A DNA stretch of 64,000 bases. Source: Kingdonia uniflora (lineage: Eukaryota > Streptophyta > Magnoliopsida > Ranunculales > Circaeasteraceae). Where the stretch lies: positions 558,001 through 622,000 of the forward strand of contig JACGCM010001110.1 of NCBI GenBank assembly GCA_014058105.1, given 5' to 3'. Within the stretch, counting starts at the first letter, position 1. Each line of letters begins with the position of its first letter. Below are positions 42,540 through 54,959 of this stretch, one piece after another. The translations under genes were made by a program, and so were the position numbers. The notes below the pieces were generated by a model. The model was given only the letters and a program-made list of their open reading frames with translations. It was not told the origin of the DNA and made no database searches.

Positions 42540-43200
42540 TACCCAGGCTGTCATCGATACGACCTCATCCCTAAATCAATAGTTGTGAAACACAAGAAAC
42601 GGACGCTGGCCTGGAGGATTCGAGATGAAGTGAACCTCGAAGTCATAAAACTCTTAGTCGTTGGTTTTATCCGCGAAGTCAAGTACGCCAATTGGATCTT
42701 GAACATCGTTGCTGTACCCAAAAAGAATGGCAAGATCCAAATCTGCGTTGACTTACTGATCTCAGCAAGCACACACCGAATGATAGCTTCCCTCTCCCGA
42801 TCATTTTGGTACTTCTCGATGCCACAGCCGGCCCTGAATGCCTATCCATGATGGACGCGGCTTTCGGTTATAATCAGGTACCCCTTCTCCCTGACGATCA
42901 ACTTAAAATTTCTTTTATCAAAGAACAAGGGCTTTACTATTTCAATCTGATGCCCTTCGGCTCCAAAACACGAGTGCCACTTACTAGTGCCTCGTTACTA
43001 CCATGTTCAAACCTTTGCTTAGCCAGTCAATCGAAGTCTATATCGATGATATGCTTTCAAAAGCCTCCACAAACATACTCATATACAAGACCTGACCGAA
43101 GTCTTCTCAATACTTTGATCATACAACATGAAATTAAACTCAGACAAATGCCAATTCGTTGTCTCCTCCAGAAAGTTCCTGGGTCACCTCATTAGCAAAT
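42540..43200 (+). pseudogene. E1 reverse transcriptase
   Basis: Pieces in shifting frames read RIRDEVNLEVIKLLVVGFIR, then EVKYANWILNIVAVPKKNGK, CVDL, and ECLSMMDAAFGYNQVPLLPD. The catalytic box is YIDDM at 43039-43053. Frame changes lie near 42750 and 42990. These are the standard gypsy RT blocks. Confidence 0.85.
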
Positions 43201-43760
43201 GAGGCATCGAGATTAACCCTACTTAAATTTGGGCCCTCGTTAATATGCCTTCTCCCCGAACTAAGAAAGATGTCCAGAAGGTAACCGGCAAAATAGCAGC
43301 CCATAGCCGCTTTATTTCTAAATCCTTAGACCACTGCACCTAGTTATTCTCCCTCCTACTCGAGTAAGGTGTTCATAAGGCCAAAAAGAAAACCCCAAAG
43401 TTAATTGGACTCCTAAATGGGAACAAGCTTTTGTCAAACTTAAAACTTACTTTGGTCAACCACATGTCATAAGTACCCCGGTCGAAGGAAAAATGTTTTC
43501 CCTATATTTAGCAGTCACCGACAAATCTATCAGCTCGGTCCTTATCCGAATAGAAGTGAGCATCGAAAAACCTATCTACTTCATCAACAAAACTCTAACA
43601 GCAGCTAAAACATAATATAATAAACTCGAAAAACCTCCTTACCCTCATCTATACTTCTTGAAAGCTCAAACCCTACTTCCAAGCACACCATATACGTATT
43701 ATCACCAGGTACCTCCTTCGAGAAATCCTCGCCAAGAAAGATAAATCACAACGGGTCCAA
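43200..43760 (+). pseudogene. E1 RT connection and first RNase H
   Basis: Broken frames carry RTKKDVQKVTGKIAAHSRFI, then LYLAVTDKSISSVLIR, and FINKTLTAAKT. They align with E2 56860-57340. This is the usual RT-RNase H junction of gypsy pol. Confidence 0.75.
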
Positions 43761-43939
43761 CAATGGTCCATCTACCTTGGTGAGCACGATATCACTTTTG
43801 AGAAGCAAGTAACCCAAAAAGGGCCAAGAAGCTGCCAATTTACAAGCCGACTTCCCGGTCGAAGACATCGAGTGGAAAGAACACGAAGATGACCTGCCCA
43901 AAGATTAACCAGTGCAAAACGACCCCTAGAACCCCAACA

Positions 43940-44340
43940 CAGGATGACGTCTCTTCATTGACTGGTCTGCAGGACCAAACGGTTCTGGGATAGGCATCGT
44001 CCTGGTCACACCATCAAACGGCCGAATCGAAATGGCCATCAAGTTAAACTTTGAATGTACTAACAACGAGGCTGAGTATGAAGCACTAGTACAAGGTCTC
44101 GATCTAGCCCTCAAACTTGGTGTCCCCAAACTAGCCGCATTCACCGAGTCATAGCTCGTCCAACGGCAATATATAGCCAAAAACCAGACAAACAGTCGCA
44201 TCGCTGAGTATGCAGCACTTGTCCGCCAGCGCATGGATCATTTTCCTAAAAAATCATCGATCATACATTACCCCCATGGAAAAAAAAAACATGTTGACGC
44301 CCTTGCCTACATCGTAGCTATGCCAGACCTGTCCGAACCT
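43940..44340 (+). pseudogene. E1 second RNase H (aRNH-type)
   Basis: Reads GSGIGIVLVTPSNGRIEMAI, then KLNFECTNNEAEYEALVQGL (E-A-E-Y-E-A block), then the region for ADALA (HVDALAYIVAM). A second RNase H between the first and the integrase marks Tat-clade elements. One stop falls in the helix after FTES. Confidence 0.8.
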
Positions 44341-44399
44341 TAAAAACTTAGTATCGAAGTACTCGAACGCCTAAGTATCGACCAAATGGAAATCAATAC

Positions 44400-45620
44400 C
44401 ATCAATACTGGGGGCAAGAGTCTCGATCCAGAAGATTGACAAACACCTTTCCTTACATACTTCAACCTTTCCACCGTACTCGAGGACCCCAAAGAAAAAC
44501 GATCTTTATTGGAAAACTGTCGACACTACACCATTCTCAAGGGTAGCTTACACCGTAAATTACCAAATGGGGTACACCTCTGATGTATATTTCAACAAGA
44601 AGCTGCAACCATCATTACTAAGCTCTACAAAGGAAATTGTAGCTCCCACACTACCGGTCGGTCAATGGCTCACCGAGTAATAACACAGGGTTTATTTTGG
44701 CCGAATATAAAGAAGCAAGCAGAAGAGTATTTGAAGTACTGTGACAAATGCAAGTGTTACGCCCATGATATTTGTTACCCCTCACAAAACCTCCACTACA
44801 GCCAAGTCGCATGACTCTTTAAGAGATGGACCATCGACTTGGTGGGCCCTTTCCCCAATGCTTCGGGTCGCAGAGAACACATCCTCATCACCATAGATTA
44901 TTTTACTATATGGGTCAAAGCCGTATCATAATGTCGATCCAGAGAAGAAGTGGTAACAAAATTTCTCTGGGAAAATATTATCACACGGTTCGGCTGCCCC
45001 ATATGATTCGATACGACAAAGGCCCATAGTTCGTAGGTAACAAGGTTCGAACATTCCTCAAAAAATACAACATCATCCTCTCTACATACTTACCGAATTA
45101 CCCACAAGGGAATAGAAAGGTCAAAGCAATCAACAAAACTATAGTCGGTGGTCTTAAGAAACGGGTTGATAAGAAGAAATGACGTTTGGTTCAAGAGTTA
45201 TAGCATGTACTCTGGGCTTACCGTACTACACCATGAAAAGTGACGGGTTGCACTCCTTTCCTCTTGGCCTATGGCATCGAAGCTGTCTTACCAACTCAGT
45301 TCGAGGTCCCAACACGCAACCCCGATCTCCCAGATAAAAACAATGAGTTTAAACTCAGATGCAACAGCCTTAGTAAACCTCGACCGTTACCAGATTTCTC
45401 TCTAAAAATCCTAAAATAAGAGGGTTCGACCATGAAGTTTTGATATAGGCGATTTGGTACTTTGCCGAGTCACCCTTTCCTCGTAACCACTCAATACCGG
45501 CAAGCTAGCCGAATCTTGGGAATGACCATATGTGTTGTACGACAAAATAGACAAATGATCATATTACCTTATGATTGAAGCCGAGGAACCCTTACCCAGC
45601 CTATGGAACACAATGCAGTT
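44400..45620 (+). pseudogene. E1 integrase
   Basis: Begins with the HHCC finger (AHRVITQGLFWPNIKKQAEE, then YCDKCKCYAH). The core follows (RWTIDLVGPFPNASGRREHI, then TIDYFTIWVKAV, then KFLWENIITRFGCP), and the C-terminal part to about 45600. Stops are frequent. It aligns with E2 58260-59290. Confidence 0.8.
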
Positions 45621-45743
45621 AGTCTCATACAATAGGCCGAGACTACCATCTCTCACCACTGATATAACCACAGTATAATTAATAAACAATTTTTTTCCAC
45701 CTTGTGTATCTTCTTATATCTCAATGAACTTCTTGATTTAGGT

Positions 45744-46480
45744 AAACCCAAGTATCCAGTCAACCCTTCGACCCGACTGATACTTGGGAACGACCTCAAA
45801 TTTTTCAAAGTTCTAATTCGAGCAAACCCGGGTGGCATATAAAGTCAAAAGACTGGACCCTCGGGGGCGTATTGGGGCCAACCACGTCTTGCTTCGTTCA
45901 GGATCAAATACGCGGGTAGAAATTCCTGGGGGCGACCTCAAAGCTCAATGAACTTCTTGATTTGGGCAAACATAAGTATCCAGTCAATCTTTCAGCCCGA
46001 CTGATACTTGGGGGCGACCTCAAAGTTTTTCTAAGTTTTAATTCGAGCAAACCTGGGTGGCATAAATAGTCGAAAGGCTGGACACTCAAAGGCGTATTGG
46101 GGCCGACCACGTCTTACTTCGTTTAGGATCAACCCCATGGATAGAAATACCCGGGAAGACCTCGAAGCTCCATGAACTTCATGATTTGGGAAAGTCCAAG
46201 TATCCAGCCAACCCTTCGACCTGACTGATACTTGGGGGCGATCTCAAAGTTTTTTAAAGTTCCAATTCGAGCAAACCTAGGTGGCATGAATAGCCGAAAG
46301 GCGGGGTACTCGGGGTGTATTGGGGCCGACCATGTCTTGCTTCGTTCAAACCCGAGGGTAGAAATATCCGAGGGAAACCTCGAAGCTCTATGAGCCAGAT
46401 TTAGTCAAACCTAAGTATCCAGTCAACCCTTCGACAATATTGATACTCGGTGGTGACCTCAAAGCTTAATCACTCCTCGA
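45744..46480 (+). repeat. E1 3' tandem repeats (about 220 bp) with a conserved hairpin
   Basis: About 3.4 units start near 45744, 45968, 46190 and 46405. Each begins with a stem CCCAAGTATC (45747-45756) pairing with GATACTTGGG (45779-45788) across a loop of 22 bp. Later units keep the pairing with one or two differences (45971-45980 with 46003-46012; 46195-46204 with 46227-46236). Shared text includes aattcgagcaaac and gtattggggcc. It lies between integrase and the antisense gene. Confidence 0.9.
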
Positions 46481-46702
46481 TTCTAGTAAGCCTTGAACCA
46501 TATGGATAACACTACCAATGGTAACTTCAACAATTCAATCAGTCAACTCATTCGATTAGACAGAATACTAACATATATCAACTAGTTTAAATCAAATAGC
46601 AAAGCAGTATTTACACAACCATCTACAAACCAACATAAAGTTTCTTACACACAACTTCCACAACAAACTAGGTCAAGACAAGTTTTTCCCACAGAAACCA
46701 AA

Positions 46703-48835
46703 TCAAATAGGATTACCTAAGTTCTCTACAGACACATGAATTTTATCAGTACCAGGAGTCTCCCCTACATGCGCGGGTTCCACATTCTCCACGCCAGCCA
46801 CCTTGACCGTAGGAATCGACTCCATTCCCTCCGCATTAGCTACATCATTGAAGTCAGGATCCTCCTCTTCTGGGGGATATAGTTCAAAGGTTTCAGGGTC
46901 ATAACCTAGTCTTTCAATAAATTTCTTCAACGTTGAAGTCACCTCGCACTCCTCGTCGAAGACTACTTGAACCCGTGCATGATTATCTTCCAGCTACACT
47001 TCTAGTCTTGCCACCTCCGCATCCAACGTTGCTACCTTCGCATCGCACTGATCGACCACCACCAGGCTCTCCCTCGCCACATTAGATCAAACTTGCAATA
47101 TTTCCCGCTCTAATTCCGTAATTCGAGTGTTTAGCGACATAATTGTTCCCTTCGCAAACTCTCTCTCCCATCAAGTGACTTCTTCAACTTCTCACTTGAT
47201 ACCTTTTGAGCCCTAGTAAACAAGATCATCCAAGCATGTATCTGCATAGATCACAAACACTTCGACCATTTAGCTTGAATCCAAATCAAATTTAAACATT
47301 TCATATTTTCCAATAGCACATACCTGGCGCCATACCACCTCTGCCCGCCGACTTGCTTCTTCTGGGTTAGTGGTGCACAAATGTATCATTGTCTCTGCCG
47401 ACGCTCGAACTGCCTCCCCTTGTTCGGCCGTAAGCTACCTGGCCTTGACCGAGTTTGCTTCTTCGGCCATTTGATCATAAGTTCTCTTTCAAGGCATCAT
47501 CTTTGTTAATGGAATATTCGAGCCTTTGATAGTAGCTTTTCCTTTGCCCTTTTAGGACTACTAACCTGCCGGTTGAACTGCCTCTTGTGAACTCAAGCTT
47601 CACCCCCTTACCTCAGCCGATGATACTCGAACTCCTCGACGAGTCCTTGGCACAAAGTTCTACTTCCTTGTCAAGTTGTTAAAATCCATCTCGCTCACTA
47701 CTTCGGGAAGGCCCAACTTTTTTTCCTCTTCGATGTTCCTACAGTGGTCGAAGTTTCTTTTAATAGAGTATCAGTTCTCTTCTGCCCCTTTCTTATAATA
47801 TTTAGCTTCCAAAATACTTTGTTCACTCGTTCTTCATTCTCGTCGATCAAGTTGTCAATATAAAATTGAGGGTTTTGCAGTCCTCTTCTGACAGGCTCTA
47901 CAACAAATAAATTGAAAGTCAAGCAATATCCAAAGTAGCACAGCAAAAGATACTTGACCATACACTTACTTGCTTTGTATAGCCCATTGGTCAGAGCAAA
48001 AAATGTACCTCCCCATCTGCATACTCATAATTACCCTTCACTACTGCCAAGTCCTTATCCTACCCGCGCCCAGTCAAACATAGGTTAAATAACAATGGCT
48101 TCTCAGGGTGACACTGAATATGGTACGTCCCTACCTTCTTATTCCCCTTCTTTGAATAGAATGACACCACATCAAACCACTCGATTAAAGGCCTCCTTTC
48201 ACGTGTCAACTCATTGTTCATACCTTCGATAACCCTCATCATCTCGTAGAAGTTACCGTTCCGCTGGTACGGTGCAACGTCCCAAAAGTTCAGTACCACC
48301 TTCACTAAACTTCAAAGGGGCAGCTGCATCCCCACTCAAATATACCCTTGAAAGCCATTATCCCCTTATTAGGCTCATCCATAAACTTATATTCTAACCC
48401 TAATTGCACCATAGTAATCCCTTTCCCTACTAGCTCATGTTTTGACATGAAACGATCCAGCCTAGCCTTCTCATGAGGCGAGACCTCCCCCACAAATGTG
48501 TCCTCATCCCTGGTCTCTTTACTACTTTCCTTACTCTCTTCCCCCTCCTCCCTACCCCTTCATGACCCACATTCCCTAAAAAAATTGACCCTAGCTTCCT
48601 CACCCCTTTCCTCCTCTTCCTCCTATTCTTCACTCTCCCTAACCATCCGAGCTCTACTTCAACTCCTCCTCACTGAATTAACGTCGGGTTTCACTACTGT
48701 CAAAGGTACATCAGTTACGATTTGTAACTCTTCGACATCACTACTCTTCTCCCTTCGACCAGAAGTACTCTGCTTATTTATATTATCATCGTCCTCATCT
48801 ATCAGCCTCATCCTCGAAGCTTCGCAAGTACGCAT
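46703..48835 (-). pseudogene. E1 antisense gene (Tat/Retand-type aORF)
   Basis: On the minus strand from ATG at 48835: MRTCEASRMRLIDEDDDN, an acidic Ser-rich part, then EKARLDRFMSKHELVGKGIT and KGIMAFKGIFEWG. VLNFWDVAPYQRNGNFYEMM, then IEWFDVVSFYSKKGNKKVGT, follow. A donor caagtaagtg near 47970 ends this exon. The next exon (to 47698) reads LQNPQFYIDNLIDENEERVN, and a coiled coil leads to LKKFIERLGYDPETFELYPP, ending at 46703. Every block has a counterpart in E2. The middle resembles putative plant transposon proteins (Transposase_28-like). Function unknown. Several stops and frame breaks. Confidence 0.7.
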
Positions 48836-48839
48836 TATA

Positions 48840-50215
48840 CCCTACAAAAGAAGAGGGAAGAAATTAACTCGATATACTCGAGTATTAAGTTTCAAGTTTA
48901 TATTATACAATCACCTACCCCACTATCAATCCTCAGACCTAACAAAGACCGACTATTCGACTACCATCTCCTCTACTCCCATACCTATCACCACCCAAAA
49001 AATAACCTTCAAGGTATTTTTAAGTCTACTCTCTCCAACCCCACCACAGCTACGCCATTAATGGCGAAACAATGGCACTTCTTCACTCCAACACAAGAAA
49101 AGAAACGAAAGAGCAGTAACATAACATAAAGGGTCAAAAAACCTACCTGTCCGGTGGAGCTGACCGTACCAACGATGAATTACAATAATAATGGTGTTCA
49201 GCCTTCACAACAACAGTGGGTTCTCCTCCTTCCTCTTCACAGTAACAATGGCATTTTCATGTTTGTTTTTCCTCTCTCTGTTTGATTAAGATGATTCCAG
49301 CCACTCTATCTTTCCTCTTAAATAAGCCCACTAAACTACTTCGGTTTCCCAAACTACAATCATGACCACTACCCCCACTACCCCTCCCACTTCCCTACAA
49401 ATTTTTAGCTAATCATGTGCTTTTCCCCTACTAAATACAAATGTATGAATGCCACACCTTTACCGGTTTTGGAACTTCACAGCTACCTTTCAAACCCTCG
49501 AATTCCTTTAATTATTACTATTGTCCACGTGCATATTCTGCCAAATACCCTCGAATACCCATGACCTTGGACACCATTGTCTGATATATTGACATATCCT
49601 GCCATGTAGACTTTACCTACTAGCCACGTGGCATATACCTCATCCCCATAACCAACATGTGATGATTATTGTCTGCCTAGCACACTACTCAAAGTATGGT
49701 ATACCATCTGATAGCTCTGCAAATACGACTATCAGATTCTTGTAGTCACAATACAATAAGCCTCGACCATCCTTTTGTGATCAATCTAACCCATATCCTC
49801 GACCATTTGTAACTCTCGACCAGGGCCCAATGTCCAGCTCTCCTAACAAACCTTCAAAACCTTTTAAATGTTTCATATTGAACATAAGTTTCATTCTTTT
49901 CAATTTGAATATTAACTGCGCCTATGTTATCATTGACCGAGTTATCTACCATCAAGTACTTTACACTAAGTATGAACACATCGATAAATAATATTTTGTT
50001 TTCATTTCATTCCACAAAAAAGGAGAGAACAAAACAGAAAACAAGTACAACCCCACCCACAATTATAGACGCAACCCCCTACTTGCACCCGGAACAGTTC
50101 TTCCAATACCCACAGATGGTAATCCATCTGCGTTGCGAACATTGGCACATGGGAGAGTTCCTCAACCTAACCCATCTGTAGCATGTCCCACACCACTCCC
50201 ATCATCAAGTACCTT
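48840..50215. other. E1 3' region beyond the antisense gene
   Basis: Homologous in patches to E2 62430-63720 (for example gcgcctatgtta against gcgcctaaatta; catctgtagcat against catttgtagcat). It may include the promoter of the antisense gene, or a further minus-strand exon (MLQMG, a stop, then VEELSHVPMF near 50100-50180). No LTR follows. The border with X falls between about 50200 and 50290. Confidence 0.5.
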
Positions 50216-50289
50216 GAAACATTACATAAATATTATACTATTAGATACTACTAGATAGCTTTCAGCGTATGAACATTACTACATAGAAA

Positions 50290-51545
50290 TGGTGAATGCA
50301 TACTTTCAGGATAGACTTGGACTCCTTAGCTTTTTCCAATCTCAGACTCCCCCTCTCCACCTTTAACCTCATCATTTTCCTCCTCCACTCTAGCATTCTT
50401 TATAACTTCATCTATACTTCCCTTATCTTCATTTTCAACTATATCCTCATTAATTTCTTGGGTCTTGAGTTTGGTCAGCGGCTAACTGGTATAAGATTGC
50501 AAACAAATGATAATATAAATGCAAACAAATGATAATATATGCACAAACCAATGACAATAAAAATAAACAAATAATAGTATAACAGCTTACAAATAATATA
50601 TAAAATGTAAACAAATGGTAAGAAACATAATGTAGAAATTTTCACCAAGTAAAAAATTGAACAAATAAAAAAATGATTGGAAATATCTCCTCAACAGTAC
50701 CTTCCTCGTCATTTTTATCATTATTTTTCACTACTTCAGGGGTTTGGGAAACATCAATTATGTGGTATTTGTTTTGGACAACAATAATTTTTACATTAAT
50801 TTGGAAAGCACAAGTAATAGTCAAATGATAATATATAAGCAAAAAATGATAAGCTAAATGCAAACAAAATGATATTACACCTCCTCAACAATGGTTTGGT
50901 TTTGGGCCGTAACCATCAGTAAAGCAAACCAAATGATCAGAAGAGATACAAACAAATGTCGACAACCAATCAAGATAAAAATATGATATTTGTGCAAAGA
51001 TTATCAACCTCAAGGTCACTACCGTAATCACCAGATATATTGCTCATATTCACAATGTCATTTTCAACTATGTATTCCTCATCCTCAAAACTGTTTTTCT
51101 TAACTTTAGTGGCCTCCTTGGCCTCAAAACTACCATCGTTCTTAACTTCAGTGGACTCTACATCCTTCCCAAACTCTTTTCCCTCAAAACCTTTATCTTT
51201 AATGATTTGGTATACACCAATACAATCCAAAAAATACTATGAAAGTATATCAAACATGATTAAACGATATGATGAATACAAACAGATGCTAATATTATAC
51301 AAAATAAATTATATTTGTTGTTTCATAAGGAAATGCACCTTAGTTTTTAATGTGGGTTTCCCCTTAGGGCCTCTCCTCGGTTTCTTAGTGATTAACAACT
51401 TCAAGGGGATATTATTGATTTTGTCTAAGCTTCTTTGATCTTACTCTTTTTGGGCTTAGCCTTCTTCATTATCTTCTTGCCTTTTGTTTCTTGAACTTCT
51501 TCTCTTTCTCTCTTCTTTTTATGCCTCTCTTCAAGCTTGAGATTT
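50290..51545 (-). pseudogene. Minus-strand gene of element X: basic and acidic exons
   Basis: Right to left on the minus strand there is a Lys-rich block (KLEERHKKKREREEVQETKG, then KKAKPKKSKIKEA; about 51430-51545), and an AT-hook-like KKPRRGPKGKPTLKTK (about 51350-51430). Acidic exons follow: FEAKEATKVKKNSFEDEEYI at 50970-51230, and EDIVENEDKGSIDEVIKNAR at 50300-50490. The spacers contain ACAAATGATA words on the plus strand. This looks like the low-complexity middle of a gene that begins with the DUF1985-like segment at 52290-52870. Confidence 0.4.
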
Positions 51546-52244
51546 TTTTTTGTACATCTGTTTGCCATATTCTCTGAATATTCGTGTACTTTCTATATTT
51601 TTCTTTATATTTATTCCCACCATTTTTTTGCACTTTCATTTCAATGGTTGTGGAGTCTTAGTCCTATTTTTGATCTCTCACAAATTCATTGAAATAGGCG
51701 TAGAGTACTGTTTTTTTACATTAGAAGTACTACCAGCTGGTCCAAAAGTCTTCATAACCCATTCCAACAATCTATTTTGATCCTTTATTTGGTGGTGTAG
51801 CTGAACCAACAGATGTTATGTTATAAGTCACAACACATAGTAAAAGAAAATGACTTTTCGACATACCTTGGCCATGCCTTCACAAAGAGTCATTCCTATA
51901 TCTGCTTTGATTGACCTACTACTATTAGGATTCTCACGTGCTGTTTCAGCTTGTAGTTTCTAAGAAGGTAAAAGAAGAAAATAAAATAGGCACACATGAC
52001 AAAACTCATTCATACAAGTGATAAAATATATCAGAAACAAATGATAAATAGCGTAGCGGTAACAACTAACATAACTTATACTTATTAATGATAAATATAA
52101 TACAGACAAATGATATGAATCACAAATAATGAGGAATGAAGCTTACCATGGCCTCTATCATAATTTCATGGGTCTTGTCGAATTCAAAAGGCTCTAAAGA
52201 TTTAAAAAAAAATTAGAATTAGATAAAATCTTTTTAAAAGTGAA
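51546..52244. other. Element X non-coding sequence with ACAAATGATA words
   Basis: No clear exon, although 51780-51960 may hold one. Motif words include agaaacaaatgataaatagc and agacaaatgatatgaatcac (52035-52115). Confidence 0.4.
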
Positions 52245-52876
52245 AAAAAAAATTAGTGCAAAAGATGACATCCTCCATCCCTGTAACCTTGGAAAGCTGG
52301 TTTTTAGTTCATGAATTCTTGGAAACTTGAGGACAAAAATACTCACAAGCGCCCATATCATAAATGCCTAGGTACATCCATGCAAGGATAACGCCCTATC
52401 GAACATTTTACCTTCGACAGATCAATACTCAGACCAATCAACTAATTGACTCAAAAAAATTAAAGAGTTGTTATCCCCAAGGGAATTTGTTAAAGTCGTC
52501 CAGGTTATCCATTAAATCAGCATACCTCTCCTCAATGCTTCTCCCTTTGTTTGGAAGAACAAAGAATTGAATAATTTCAAGAAAATTTTAATGAAGAACA
52601 TCCTCTGCATAACAAATACAACAAACAGGCACATAAGTGACTAAAAACTCAAGCAAAAATGACAAACATAAGTTAATGATAATAGATGTCTAAATAACTG
52701 ACAATATATTTCATAACAAAGGACAAATGTTGAAACTTACCATAATGTTGGTCCGCTCAAGCCTTCTTCCTACTATCCTTAATTTCCTTGAACCCGTAAG
52801 TCTTTTTTTACTTTGGGAAACACCTCTTCGTGAACTCTGATTAATGCTCAGGATTAATAAAAGAAGAAATCATTGT
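52245..52876 (-). pseudogene. DUF1985-like segment of the element X second gene
   Basis: On the minus strand an upstream exon (about 52745-52876) reads SEFTKRCFPK, a stop, then KKTYGFKEIKDSRKKA before a GTAAG donor. The following segment gives ERYADLMDNLDDFNKFPWG, then, after frame breaks, AFMIWALVSIFVLKFPRIHE, LKTSFPRLQGW. The D-L-x-x-F-N-x-(F/Y)-P-W-G block followed by a WA..S.I....P helix and R(L/F)..W matches DUF1985, which heads ULP1-like protease genes in Kaonashi-type MULEs. The ULP1 catalytic domain is not visible in this window. E2 truncates the gene on its upstream side. Confidence 0.5.
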
Positions 52877-53592
52877 TGTAGCAGCTTACTCGCAACCTTC
52901 TAGCTCCAGTCGAACACTCGAAGGCTACATCGATGCCCAATCAATCTGTAAACAAGCCTTTCGTGACTACACGAACTTCGACTAGGAACAGGTCTTGAAG
53001 ACGAAGGCAGATCCGTCAGCACACGAACCCAACATCAGCATCAGAAATACTTCAACCATAGTCCTACATGGTCGAAGGCATACATGTCAGATAAGCCAGC
53101 TCACCAGACAAGAACGACGCCATTGTTGGTCCTGACGACTACAGTGACAGAACTAACAACGGCTACAGTGTCAGAGTATAGAGCCAGACCCGACATTTAT
53201 GCCTTCAACACCAACTCTGGGTACCTGCCTGATACCCAAAGGATACACATGTAATTTGATTTTCCTTCGTGACTGAGCCCTTCCTATGATCTACAAATAG
53301 GAGAGAGGGGGAATCAAGGAGAGGTTACGAAATCACTCCCCAAAACCCTTGCTATTTACCTTCGATCACTCTGTAAATTACCCCATACTCGAAACATCGA
53401 CTACTCGACAGTTATATCAATCTCTTTAAAAATCCTCATCATAGGTCGTGGAGTATCCCATTCTAGACCTCCACGCAAGTATATTGTCAGTAGATTATTC
53501 TTATTATTGATTATATGCTTGACCCTTTGATAGAAGATAAATCTCGAGGTAAAAGAGCCAACTTCCCCTCCTTGCGAAGCTAGGCCCCTACA
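52877..53592 (+). repeat. E2 5' LTR
   Basis: Begins TGTAGCAGCTTACTCGCAAC and ends GGCCCCTACA, 716 bp. Shared landmarks with E1 are a short TATA-like region (ctacaaataggagagag near 53290), cctccacgcaagtatattg and the terminal CCCCTACA. The following tttggtggcgtctatgc aligns with the E1 primer site but has diverged (TGGTGGCG against TGGCGCCG). Confidence 0.85.
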
Positions 53593-53675
53593 TTTGGTGG
53601 CGTCTATGCTTTCCCACCCTGTCAGTCTCCCCCTGCCTTATACTTTTCTTTTCCAATTCCTACAAACCATTTCCA

Positions 53676-54881
53676 ATGGCCCCTACCCTATGCTCCACTT
53701 CCACCCATGCCGGCAACTGTGCCGATGGAGTCGCTGCCCAGTTAGCCCTTCTTACTCAGCAATTTGCTCAGGCTGAGGAGCGGCACCGAGCGAAATTGCG
53801 TGAGTTGCGCGAAGAACACCGACAAGAGTTTGAAGCCGAACGGGAATGCCATTTAGATGATGCTAACAGACAATACCGCACCATCGATGATTTGTGCAAC
53901 ACAGTTCATGAGTTGCAGCGACTAAAACCTTTAGACGCCCCTCTGCCATCTTGAGCACTCGCCCCATCGCGTGTTTCTACCTGCGCTCGACTGGGGCCCC
54001 TACCACATCTGGAAGTACCCCCGCTCCATCTTGGTGCTGAGGATGCTCCCCCAACTGTTCCCTCTACTAGCTCCATCCATCTTGGCATTCATCCCACGGA
54101 GGACTCCTTTGACTCCACCCTTTGCTCCAACAAACACCCCAAACATCGCCCTGCTTGAGAATGCCTCAGGGAGCGCAGCGCCGAGCACACGCCTAACACT
54201 CGACCTCATCACCCTCGAACCCATCGATCCCCCCTCATCCTGCCTATCATGTACAGCAGGACTTCGACTATAAAATCCACCCGACCATCCACATCAGTGC
54301 GAGCCCAACACCAAACACATGGAGTCGGTTAAACAATCCCCTCTGCCCCAAACACCTCGCTATCGAGGTACCACTAAATTTCCGAGCCCCCAAAATCAGT
54401 AAATACCGCAACACCGATCCTCAATCCCACATTCTCGAATTCCAAAATGCTCTAAGCCTTTACTCCACGACTGATCACCTGATGTGTTGGCTTTTCCTAA
54501 CCAGCCTCAGAGATAGCCCTCTTCGTTGGTATCATAACCTTCCCAATGGCTCGATTCGAAGCTTCAGGCAATTATCCTGCCTCTTCATCGCCTAATTCAC
54601 CTTCAACAAGGACTGTAAAGTCTGAGTTAATACCCTCTTTAATTTTAGAAAATTACCCAGTAAAACCCTTGAGGCCTTTACTAAGAGGTTCCTTGACGAG
54701 GAGTCGCACAAAGTCAAAAACCCCGACTGTGCGAATGCCGTACTCGCGTATTTAAATACTTTGTCGGATAACAGCCGTGTCAAAGAGTACCTGGTCCTCT
54801 ACAAACTGCAATCCCTCAAGGAGATGCTCTCAAAAGTCAATGGGTATATCGACCTTGAGCGCCTCCGCGAATTAAATTAAC
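53676..54881 (+). pseudogene. E2 gag
   Basis: The clean N-terminus (53676-53954) reads MAPTLCSTSTHAGNC and then a strong coiled coil (LLTQQFAQAEERHRAKLREL, REEHRQEFEAERECHLDDAN) before a TGA. After a Pro-rich linker in other frames the core follows: LEFQNALSLYSTTDHLMC, HNLPNGSIRSFRQLS, and KNPDCANAVLAYLNTLSDNS. It ends EMLSKVNGYIDLERLRELN before TAA. It forms the particle shell; the coiled coil probably mediates assembly. Confidence 0.8.
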
Positions 54882-54959
54882 AGGGGCAGCCTTCGACCAC
54901 TAATCTAAATAAACCTCAATAATGCCCACCTTCTACTCCTACACTACTGATCGCTCCTA

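Larger units (their letters stand above)
39280..50215 (+). mobile_element. Tat-like Ty3/gypsy element E1 (no 3' LTR seen)
   Basis: Order: 5' LTR 39280-40008, primer site, gag, protease, RT, RNase H, second (aRNH-type) RNase H, integrase, tandem repeats, antisense gene, 3' non-coding. The order of integrase after RT, the second RNase H, the 3' repeats and the antisense ORF are traits of the Tat/Retand group. Homology with E2 continues to about 50200. Element X sequence then resumes without a 3' LTR, so the right end seems deleted. Stops occur throughout. Confidence 0.85.

Noticed and set aside
52877..53592. LTR shared by E1 and E2 in a tandem LTR-interior-LTR-interior array
   Set aside because: Element X sequence (about 50290-52876) separates the E1 interior from this LTR, so it is better read as E2's own 5' LTR.
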